A stretch of 12,263 nucleotides of DNA from Oligoflexia bacterium (GTDB lineage Bacteria; Bdellovibrionota; UBA1018; CAIMNF01). Both the position numbers and the translations under genes were made by a program. The stretch is taken from contig CAIMNF010000236.1 of NCBI GenBank assembly GCA_903842755.1, positions 1 to 12,263 on the forward strand, in the 5' to 3' direction. This document shows, one piece after another, positions 7,143 to 12,263 of the stretch. Every line of letters starts with the position of its first letter. Within the stretch, counting starts at the first letter, position 1. The notes under the pieces are model-generated. The model ran no database searches and was not told where the DNA came from. It saw only the letters and a list, made by a program, of their open reading frames with translations.

Positions 7143-8383
7143 ATTTGGTTCTCAATACTTCGTTTGCGAGAGGACTTCGGACGAGCAGCTATTGATTCAG
7201 AAGTACCCATTTTAAGTTGCATAAGCGTTCTTAAAGTATCTCCAAACTGATCCATCTCTTCAATGGTATTTTGAGGGCCTACCGAAACTCGAATCGAGTT
7301 TAACGCTTCCATTTTTGTGGCTCCCATCGCGAGCAAAATGCCGGATGGCTCAATCACTTGGCTTTTGCATGCGCTGGCGTGACTTACCGCGAAGCCTCTT
7401 AAATCGAGTAGCTCAACCCAGTTTTCATACCGTTGAAAACCTAAGAGGCCGAGACGCGACGTATTTCCTACCCGCGGACTCTCTACACCCCAAATCCTTA
7501 CGGGGACATTGCACTGAAGTAGAAATGATTCCAGATGATCGCGGAGGCGAGAAGTTTTAAATTGAAATTCGACTGGATTTAGCTCGCTTGCAGCGATCCC
7601 GGCTGCGATAATCCCTAAGCTGTTTTCTGTTCCGCCGCGTAAACCACTCTGTTGTGAACCTACAATTAAGGGATGAACCAGGGCTCCCTTTCTACACCAA
7701 ACAATCCCCGTACCTGCCAACGCACCAATTTTATGGGCCGAAAGTGTCACATAGTCTGCAGGTGAACTTTCAAGGTTCAAAGGCACTTTTCCCCAAGCTT
7801 GAGCTGCATCTAAATGGAGAGTGGTGGCAAGATTCGCGGCTTGGAGGACCTCGCCTAGACGAGGAATGTCTTGAATGACTCCAGTTTCGTGATTAACCCA
7901 CGCTAAAGACACAAATGCGCTCTTTAGCCCTAATCCTTTCGCTTCATCTAATAATGCCGCCAATGCAGCAAGATCATATTGCCCCTGCGGCAATACGGGT
8001 ACGACTCTGACCAATGGACATTTTTTTTCCAGCCAGGGAAGGAGTTCAGCGGTGGCCGAATGCTCGATCGACCCAATAAAAAAGGCTTCAATTCCTAGCT
8101 CGACGGCCGAACGGATCACCGTTTGGTTTGATTCGGTTCCGGAAGATGTAAAAAAAAGATCGTCGGTAGCAATTCGATCTCCCAGAGATTTCGCCACCGA
8201 CGATTTAGCTTGATAAAGATGGTGACCGACCCGCTGCCCAAGCCGATGCCTGCTGGACGGGTTCGCTAAAAAAAGACCACCTTCCCCTTCATCTTTTAGA
8301 AGGGAAACTAGTTTTTGATGTACTAATTCAGAGAGACCAGATCCTGCATTATAATCAAGATACTGGACGTTCTTTAGCCACAT
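7139..8383 (-). CDS. Cysteine desulfurase (NifS/IscS/YrvO class), PLP-dependent
   Basis: The enzyme takes sulfur from cysteine as a protein persulfide for Fe-S clusters or tRNA thiolation. From the ATG at 8383 it has 414 residues, starting MWLKNVQYLDYNAGSG, which matches the YLDxxAT-type N-terminus of the family. Visible active-site features (numbered from this start): H109 in IEHSA, N164 in NHETG, D192 and Q195 in LDAAQ, PLP lysine K218 in SAHKIGA, RGGTEN (249-254), and the persulfide cysteine C339 in SHASACKSQVIEPSG. All essential residues are present. The frame also opens at a GTG at 8458, but that would overlap the regulator gene by 104 bp. ATG 8383 has AGGAG 9 nt upstream and overlaps by 29 bp. 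The gene lies between an Rrf2 regulator and an MnmA-like gene, as yrvO does in Firmicutes. MtaB downstream is also a likely consumer, through its Fe-S clusters. Confidence 0.93.
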   Translation of the reverse strand: MWLKNVQYLDYNAGSGLSELVHQKLVSLLKDEGEGGLFLANPSSRHRLGQRVGHHLYQAKSSVAKSLGDRIATDDLFFTSSGTESNQTVIRSAVELGIEAFFIGSIEHSATAELLPWLEKKCPLVRVVPVLPQGQYDLAALAALLDEAKGLGLKSAFVSLAWVNHETGVIQDIPRLGEVLQAANLATTLHLDAAQAWGKVPLNLESSPADYVTLSAHKIGALAGTGIVWCRKGALVHPLIVGSQQSGLRGGTENSLGIIAAGIAASELNPVEFQFKTSRLRDHLESFLLQCNVPVRIWGVESPRVGNTSRLGLLGFQRYENWVELLDLRGFAVSHASACKSQVIEPSGILLAMGATKMEALNSIRVSVGPQNTIEEMDQFGDTLRTLMQLKMGTSESIAARPKSSRKRSIENQI

Positions 8384-8867
8384 CCAAAGTTGCTCCTGCA
8401 CCTGCGCTCGGACGATTGAGTAATGCTTGTGCTGACTTCGGAAGTTCTTGCTGACCACGCGCTTTACGAATTAAGTCGCCTACCGATGTAGTCGTCAAAT
8501 ACTCTTGCATGATCACCCCTAAATTTTCGAAATAGGTTTTGGTGAGAACGAATTCGACCGTGTCACTCTTTAAATCACCGGTGCCCACTAAATCTTTAGC
8601 GGGATTAATGTTCTCTCCTACGCTGGTGAGAACTTCTTTTACCGTAATATCGTCCATGGTTCTTGCTAATACATAACCGCCGCCTGGACCACGCACACTC
8701 TTCACTACTGCACCCTTACGCAATCGACGAAACAATTGCTCCAAGTAGTGCAATGAAATATTCTGGCGTTCAGAAATTTCTTGTAGTCGAACAGGCTTTC
8801 CGTTTGAATTAAACGTCAAATCTAAGATGGCACGAACCGCATATCGACCTTTTGATGTTAAACGCAT
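8355..8867 (-). CDS. Rrf2/IscR-family transcriptional regulator without Fe-S ligand cysteines
   Basis: The 170-residue protein begins MRLTSKGRYAVRAILDL and contains ISLHYLEQLFRRLRK and SVRGPGGGY. The first 65-70 residues are therefore a winged-helix domain very like E. coli IscR, including the Glu at 43 in the recognition helix. In IscR a cluster-binding loop with three cysteines (92, 98, 104) and a His (107) follows. Here the corresponding stretch (about 88-110: NPAKDLVGTGDLKSDTVEF) has none of these, and the whole protein contains no cysteine. After a dimerization helix the tail (about 137-170) is low in complexity and overlaps the next gene. The start has AGGAGG (complement of 8877-8882) 9 nt upstream. 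As first gene of the operon it probably regulates its own transcript. Without ligands it cannot sense Fe-S status as IscR does; a CymR-like mode is one alternative. Confidence 0.92.
   Translation of the reverse strand: MRLTSKGRYAVRAILDLTFNSNGKPVRLQEISERQNISLHYLEQLFRRLRKGAVVKSVRGPGGGYVLARTMDDITVKEVLTSVGENINPAKDLVGTGDLKSDTVEFVLTKTYFENLGVIMQEYLTTTSVGDLIRKARGQQELPKSAQALLNRPSAGAGATLDVAKERPVS
8393..8397 (-). promoter_or_regulatory. Ribosome binding site deciding the desulfurase start
   Basis: AGGAG on the minus strand lies 9 nt before ATG 8383, inside the last codons of the Rrf2 gene. It selects this start over the GTG at 8458 and places the desulfurase N-terminus at the conserved YLDYNAG segment. 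Confidence 0.75.
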
Positions 8868-8980
8868 TGATACTTTCCTCCTGCGAATTTTTTGCTCTTT
8901 ACTGATTCATTCACTATTTTTTCAACATTCCTCTGAACAACCTCGTAAGAGCACTGCTCGTAAAAATATTGACTCCTCCC

Positions 8981-8996
8981 CAGTTAGCCTTAACTG
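8981..8996. promoter_or_regulatory. Candidate operator: perfect inverted repeat CAGTTA-GCCT-TAACTG
   Basis: Two perfect 6-bp arms surround a 4-bp spacer, 114 bp upstream of the Rrf2 start codon and just downstream of a possible minus-strand promoter. Rrf2 proteins bind dyad sites as dimers and often repress their own operon, so this is a plausible target. It does not match the type 1 or type 2 IscR site consensus as I know them, so the link to the regulator is inferred from position and symmetry. Confidence 0.45.
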
Positions 8997-9007
8997 AGCG
9001 TTTATAT

Positions 9008-9037
9008 TTTCTACCATTATCATGCCACATTCGTCAA
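9008..9037 (-). promoter_or_regulatory. Possible sigma-70-type promoter for the Rrf2-led operon
   Basis: On the minus strand TTGACG (9037-9032) is followed after 18 nt by TAGAAA (9013-9008). The -35 matches 5 of 6 consensus bases and the -10 matches 4 of 6. Transcription would begin near 9001, leaving about a 130-nt leader with the inverted repeat 8981-8996 close to the start site, which fits autorepression. The -10 is poor and the area AT-rich, so chance matches are likely. Confidence 0.3.
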
Positions 9038-9088
9038 CTATATTTTGCTTATTTAAAAATAACTACTTTTAGTCACAATAACAAAGGG

Positions 9089-9118
9089 TTAACTAAAGGC
9101 AATTTTTTTAGTTTAAAT
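9089..9118 (+). promoter_or_regulatory. Weak promoter-like element before the plus-strand gene
   Basis: TTAACT (9089-9094) and TTAAAT (9113-9118) are spaced 18 nt apart, each matching 4 of 6 consensus bases, about 65 nt before ATG 9184. The surrounding AT-richness makes such matches common, so this is only a weak candidate. Confidence 0.2.
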
Positions 9119-9183
9119 TAAAATTTCAGATTATTTTCAAGCTATTACCCCCTGAACCGATAGGTTATTAGGAGAACTGTTGA

Positions 9184-9873
9184 ATGGCCAATAATCCAAA
9201 GAATACTGAAGACGCAGATTCGATCTTTTCAATCGCTGAAGCCGAGTGGAGTGGAGAGGTACCCAATCTTACGCGATTACTCGATCGCACCGGCGGCACT
9301 TCATCGCCGAAACCAACACAACCAGAAGCGCCTAAAATCAAGCCGTTACCCCGTGAAGAATCCTCCGAACTTTCGATCGAACTTTCTCCCGAAACGGAAT
9401 ATGCCCCACCACCACCCATCCAAAAATCCGCTGCCCGAAAACAGGTTTCCTTAGAATCGTTAGGAGTTTTGGTTCAGCACTATTTTATCTTGAAGGATCA
9501 GAAATTCCTCTATGATCGTACCATTCCCCGTAATGGGCAGTGGGCCGCATGGCAAGGCCAAATTCTAGACCGCATGGAGTTGGATTGGAAAGCCCTTCAG
9601 GCATCGGCGCCCTTCCATGAATTTCACGTGTCAGACACTGTGATTAATGCAACTTTTGGCTGCGAAAAACCATCTTTTATTCAAATTATTCGCACACCGG
9701 AAACGGCAGAAGAGGTCATCGTCCTTCAATCCGAACAGTCCCTGTCCGCCTCAAAAAATGAGTTACTTGCTCTCTTTGCGGGGCAAACAGAAAGCCCACC
9801 CAAAAAAGGGCCGGCTCCAACACTGACTGAAGATGACGGTTCTATTTCAATTGAACTCGATCTAGCGTCTTAA
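9184..9873 (+). CDS. Protein of unknown function with a repeated (L/I)SIEL motif
   Basis: I do not recognise this 229-residue protein. The ATG is well supported by AGGAG (9170-9174) 9 nt upstream. No signal peptide or membrane segment is visible, so it is probably cytoplasmic. Residues 1-35 (SIFSIAEAEW, VPNLTRLLDR) may form short helices. About 36-88 is Pro/Ser/Glu-rich and likely disordered. About 88-200 looks folded, with QHYFILKDQKFLYDR, NGQWAAWQGQILDRMELDW and a beta-rich stretch FIQIIRTPETAEEVIVLQ. A second disordered linker leads to the acidic C-terminus. LSIEL (63-67) and ISIEL (221-225) repeat in the two flexible tails, each in an acidic setting and with different codons, which suggests a short binding motif. 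The one cysteine is C160. The gene is divergent from the Rrf2 operon and overlaps the convergent tsaE gene by 32 bp at the 3' end. Confidence 0.8.
   Translation: MANNPKNTEDADSIFSIAEAEWSGEVPNLTRLLDRTGGTSSPKPTQPEAPKIKPLPREESSELSIELSPETEYAPPPPIQKSAARKQVSLESLGVLVQHYFILKDQKFLYDRTIPRNGQWAAWQGQILDRMELDWKALQASAPFHEFHVSDTVINATFGCEKPSFIQIIRTPETAEEVIVLQSEQSLSASKNELLALFAGQTESPPKKGPAPTLTEDDGSISIELDLAS
9781..9816 (-). terminator. Terminator-like hairpin for the pdxJ-nnr-tsaE operon, inside the convergent gene
   Basis: Read on the minus strand, 9816-9793 folds as a 9-position stem (AGCCGGCCC / GGGTGGGCT) with seven Watson-Crick pairs, one G-U and one mismatch around a six-T loop. It is followed by TTCTGTTT, a moderately T-rich tail. 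It starts 26 nt past the tsaE stop. The T-tract is imperfect and the element lies within the coding region of the plus-strand gene, so it may be fortuitous. Confidence 0.35.
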
Positions 9874-10348
9874 TAAAATAATCGCGTGATAGACCATTCG
9901 TGTCCTCGGCTCTGGCTTGAATCTGAACGCGATAGCACGTTTTATTCAACTGAGGAGCTCCCAAAAACTCAAAGTAATCTGGAAATAAAGATCCCCACTC
10001 GATCATGATCAAACTCGGAGACGCCTCAAGTACCGAGTCCATTCCGATATCATCAAGTTCTTGCTCATTTTTAAGGCGATAAAGGTCAATGTGATACACC
10101 GGAAGTCCTTCGGAGGTTTTATACTGTTGAATAATGGGAAACGTCGGACTTCCGCGAGTGAGTTGCTCTGGGCAAAGCTGCTCAAGAAATACCCGCGCAA
10201 ACGTTGATTTTCCGGCGCCCATTTCGCCTTCTAGAAATAGAACCGATTTAAAGAGCGCATCACCCAATTCACTTTTCCACTGTTCAATATTGAGCTTTAG
10301 GTCAGCCTCAGAGCAATTTCGCCATTCGTGGCTCTTCTTCGTCTTCAT
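9842..10348 (-). CDS. tsaE: tRNA t6A biosynthesis ATPase TsaE (YjeE)
   Basis: TsaE is the P-loop ATPase that works with TsaB and TsaD in making t6A37 on ANN-decoding tRNAs. The 168-residue protein shows Walker A GEMGAGKST (41-49), SPTF (67-70) in the switch-like segment, HIDLYRL (86-92) and IEWG (116-119), the standard family order; length is typical (about 150-170). The ATG at 10348 lies within the end of nnr, a 41-bp overlap. No better start exists, because the next Met is inside Walker A. The nnr-tsaE pair is common (yjeF-yjeE in E. coli). The 3' end overlaps the convergent plus-strand gene by 32 bp. The product supplies the t6A substrate that MtaB, encoded in the other operon, methylthiolates. 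Confidence 0.94.
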   Translation of the reverse strand: MKTKKSHEWRNCSEADLKLNIEQWKSELGDALFKSVLFLEGEMGAGKSTFARVFLEQLCPEQLTRGSPTFPIIQQYKTSEGLPVYHIDLYRLKNEQELDDIGMDSVLEASPSLIMIEWGSLFPDYFEFLGAPQLNKTCYRVQIQARAEDTNGLSRDYFIKTLDRVQLK

Positions 10349-11909
10349 ACTTTTTCTTTAACTCTTCGTATGCATCCGGTATATGGGCAATAATATCGGT
10401 CGCAATCATTCCACGCTGACTCACGCTTTGACTTGCTCTAAACCCAGCTAAACTATGCAGATATACTCCGACCTGAGCCGCATCAAAGGCCGAAATGCCC
10501 TGAGCAACCAATGCTCCCACCATGCCCGCCAACACATCACCACTCCCAGCGGTCGCCATTCCGGCATTAGGAAAATGATTCACATAAAAAACTTCGTCCG
10601 GGGAAGACAATAGCGTCGCCGCACCTTTTAAGATGACTACCGAATGGGTAAGCTCTACGCATTTCTGAACAGCCCCTACGGGGTCATGGGTTACTTCTTC
10701 TTTCTTCCATTTTAGGAGTCGTGACATTTCACCAGGGTGTGGCGTTAAAATCGTTGGCTGTTTTCGATGCTTTAACAAATCGTGCAATCCAAATTCGGAA
10801 ATAATATTTAACGCGTCGGCATCCAAGATCATCGGGCCCGAATAGTTTTGAACTAATACTTCAAGTAATTTTCGCGCTTCGGGTTTAAATCCCATGCCTG
10901 GACCAACGACCACTGCAGAAAACGTCTTTAAGTGCTCCAAATATTTTGAATAATTAGACTCATGATCTGGAATTGGAAACGTCATTGCTTCGACGGGTAA
11001 CTGCTGGGTTAGCAATCCCAAAGCATCGGTCCATGTCGCTGCAGTCGCAAGCCCAACACCCGTGCGCAACGCCGCTTGAGTTGCCATCGCAATCGCACCC
11101 GTTCTTCCGACGGAGCCGCCCATTAAAAAAACATGGCCGAAGGTATTTTTATGCGCATAACGGTCGCGACGAATAATTTTGCCTGCCACCGTCTTAGCCC
11201 TTAATAAATATTTATTGCCTTCGTGATTAAAGCGCGCCGGCAGTGAAATATCAACGTTCACCAGTTTTCCTCGAAAGGTGGCCCCCGGAGGCAAAAAATG
11301 CCCTAACCGGGGAAATCCAAAAGAAATGGTCAAGGCCGCTTGTATGGCCGTGCCCATCACTTGTCCCGAATCACCACTCACACCGGTTGGAATATCTAAA
11401 CTAACGGTGCTTTCGACATGTTGGTTAATCAGCTCCACCACTTCGTAAAAATGACCTTCTAAATTTCCTTTAAGACCTGTTCCAATAATGCCATCTACCG
11501 CCAAATGAGGCCCCCGCGCTTGATCAAAAAAAGCTTCCAGGTCTTGGGCTTGTTCTAAATGAATCATTCGGGTTTTCATTTTTTGAAGGATCGTAAAATT
11601 CTCCAAGGTTGCACCCTTGTAATCCGTGCCCCTCACCAAATGAAACACGCGCACCCGCCGCCCTAAACAAAGCAAATGCCTTGCCACCACAAAGGCATCA
11701 CCGGCATTGTTCCCTTTTCCGGCGAACACTAAAATATCCCGATCGATTCCGGCTTCGGGAAATTCTTTCAGCAAAATTTCGGTTGCCGCCCGGCCCGCGT
11801 TCTCCATCAAAATCACTGGCCCAATGCCCATTTCGCTTTCGGCAATGGAATCCAACTTTCGCATTTCTTGATTAGAGCAAATTCGCAATTGTGATAACGG
11901 CTGAATCAT
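10308..11909 (-). CDS. nnr: Bifunctional NAD(P)HX epimerase / ADP-dependent NAD(P)HX dehydratase
   Basis: Nnr repairs hydrated NADH and NADPH: the N-terminal domain epimerizes R- and S-NAD(P)HX and the C-terminal kinase-like domain dehydrates the S form using ADP. The 533-residue protein fits the fused form. The epimerase domain (about 1-225) has ENAGR (36-40), FAGKGNNAGDAFVVARHL (62-79), VDGIIGTG (138-145) and DIPTG (172-176). The dehydratase domain (about 245-520) has GGSVGRTGA (264-272), VGPGMG (335-340), DADALN (363-368), TPHPGEM (389-395) and the signature NAGMATAGSGDVLAG (448-462). The tail is charged and contains the tsaE start. The ATG overlaps the pdxJ stop (ATGA). Everything expected is present, so both activities are likely. 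Confidence 0.96.
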   Translation of the reverse strand: MIQPLSQLRICSNQEMRKLDSIAESEMGIGPVILMENAGRAATEILLKEFPEAGIDRDILVFAGKGNNAGDAFVVARHLLCLGRRVRVFHLVRGTDYKGATLENFTILQKMKTRMIHLEQAQDLEAFFDQARGPHLAVDGIIGTGLKGNLEGHFYEVVELINQHVESTVSLDIPTGVSGDSGQVMGTAIQAALTISFGFPRLGHFLPPGATFRGKLVNVDISLPARFNHEGNKYLLRAKTVAGKIIRRDRYAHKNTFGHVFLMGGSVGRTGAIAMATQAALRTGVGLATAATWTDALGLLTQQLPVEAMTFPIPDHESNYSKYLEHLKTFSAVVVGPGMGFKPEARKLLEVLVQNYSGPMILDADALNIISEFGLHDLLKHRKQPTILTPHPGEMSRLLKWKKEEVTHDPVGAVQKCVELTHSVVILKGAATLLSSPDEVFYVNHFPNAGMATAGSGDVLAGMVGALVAQGISAFDAAQVGVYLHSLAGFRASQSVSQRGMIATDIIAHIPDAYEELKKKYEDEEEPRMAKLL

Positions 11910-12263
11910 GTTCTTCCCTTCCTACTTTGAATCACATCAAGCATTTCACGAACGGCTTGTTTAAGCCCCACAAAGGCAGCGCGACACACGATGGAATGCC
12001 CAATATTAAACTCTTCGATTATATTTAAATCCACAATTGGTTTTACATTCACTGCATCAAACCCGTGCCCCGCGTGAACATAAACACCCAATTGCTTTCC
12101 CCGCTGAGCCACTTCAGAAATTCGATCGAATTCAATTTTTTGGTGAGCTAAACTTTTTTTGCCTAATGCTCCCTGAGACGCCATACAAAATCGGCCCGTA
12201 TGGAGTTCGATCGCGTCTGCACCTAGCTGATGACTCAATTCGACACTTTTTAACTCTGGCTCA
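11906..12263 (-). CDS. pdxJ: Pyridoxine 5'-phosphate synthase PdxJ, C-terminal part (5' end beyond the window)
   Basis: PdxJ condenses 1-deoxyxylulose 5-phosphate with 3-amino-2-oxopropyl phosphate in DXP-dependent vitamin B6 synthesis. Only the last 118 residues are in the window; the frame stays open to the right edge, so the start is not visible (full-length proteins are about 240 residues). The visible part covers the end of the TIM barrel: LGADAIELHTGRF, GVYVHAGHGFDAVNV (whose AGHG His is a conserved active-site residue), and the phosphate-binding end EEFNIGHSIVCRAAFVGLKQAVREM. A TTG at 12238 could be read as a start but would cut the barrel. The stop overlaps the nnr start (ATGA). In many related bacteria acpS follows pdxJ; here nnr follows directly. 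Confidence 0.95.
   Translation of the reverse strand, partial: EPELKSVELSHQLGADAIELHTGRFCMASQGALGKKSLAHQKIEFDRISEVAQRGKQLGVYVHAGHGFDAVNVKPIVDLNIIEEFNIGHSIVCRAAFVGLKQAVREMLDVIQSRKGRT

Larger units (their letters stand above)
8868..9183. other. AT-rich divergent intergenic region
   Basis: These 316 bp separate the minus-strand Rrf2 operon from the plus-strand gene at 9184. No supported gene lies here; the only small frames lack a ribosome binding site. The part from about 9000 to 9150 is markedly AT-rich. The region holds one perfect 6-bp inverted repeat, a shorter GAGC-ACT-GCTC repeat (8949-8959), and weak promoter-like hexamers for both directions. I see no tRNA, riboswitch or mobile element. 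Confidence 0.7.

Noticed and set aside
8384..8458. A 25-residue N-terminal extension of the desulfurase from GTG 8458
   Set aside because: The family N-terminus begins at YLDYNAG, just after ATG 8383, which has AGGAG 9 nt upstream.
8971..8985. GGGGAGGAG on the minus strand, a strong Shine-Dalgarno-like sequence upstream of the Rrf2 gene
   Set aside because: No ATG, GTG or TTG follows at usable spacing, so it does not start a leader peptide.
8969..8986. TTGACTCC...AGTTA considered as an IscR type 1 site
   Set aside because: The half-sites are spaced 7 nt rather than 5 and the right half is imperfect; the CAGTTA dyad next to it is a better candidate.
9022..9072. A 16-codon plus-strand frame (starting MPHSS) in the intergenic region
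   Set aside because: No ribosome binding site, very short, and in AT-rich DNA; no support as a gene.
9881..9933. Inverted repeat ATCGCGT / ACGCGAT after the plus-strand gene, considered as its terminator
   Set aside because: The arms are 39 nt apart, inside tsaE, with no T-tract; probably chance.

Overview
The window (12,263 bp) carries part of a compact bacterial chromosome. Two minus-strand operons of housekeeping genes are separated by one plus-strand gene of unknown function. The gene set (rnc, era, der, an MtaB-type methylthiotransferase, and pdxJ-nnr-tsaE), the moderate GC content and the tight gene packing suggest a Gram-negative bacterium of the former Deltaproteobacteria, perhaps Bdellovibrio-like. 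That placement is inferred from gene order and protein style only; no rRNA or other marker is present.

Region 1 (1-8867, minus strand) reads as one eight-gene operon. In transcription order it holds an Rrf2/IscR-family regulator, a cysteine desulfurase, an MnmA-family protein, MtaB, RNase III, Era, Der and a YyaL/DUF255 thioredoxin-domain protein cut by the left edge. Every junction overlaps (mostly by the 4-base ATGA type) except the last, which has a 2-bp gap. The theme is tRNA thiolation, RNA processing and ribosome assembly. The first three genes have the order of the Firmicutes cymR-yrvO-mnmA module. The desulfurase keeps its catalytic residues. The MnmA-like protein has lost the SGGxDS ATP loop and both catalytic cysteines, and the Rrf2 regulator has no cysteine at all. 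These two changes are the most unusual content of the window.

Region 2 (8868-9183) is an AT-rich divergent intergenic region. It contains a perfect inverted repeat, CAGTTA-N4-TAACTG, which is a candidate operator, plus weak promoter-like elements for both directions.

Region 3 (9184-9873, plus strand) encodes a 229-residue protein of unknown function. A central folded segment sits between disordered Pro/Ser/Glu-rich tails, and an (L/I)SIEL motif occurs once in each tail. Its 3' end overlaps the 3' end of convergent tsaE by 32 bp.

Region 4 (9842-12263, minus strand) is a second operon, pdxJ-nnr-tsaE, covering vitamin B6 synthesis, NAD(P)HX repair and the ATPase for t6A synthesis. pdxJ is cut by the right edge. 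TsaE (t6A37) and MtaB in region 1 (t6A to ms2t6A) act in the same tRNA-A37 modification pathway.
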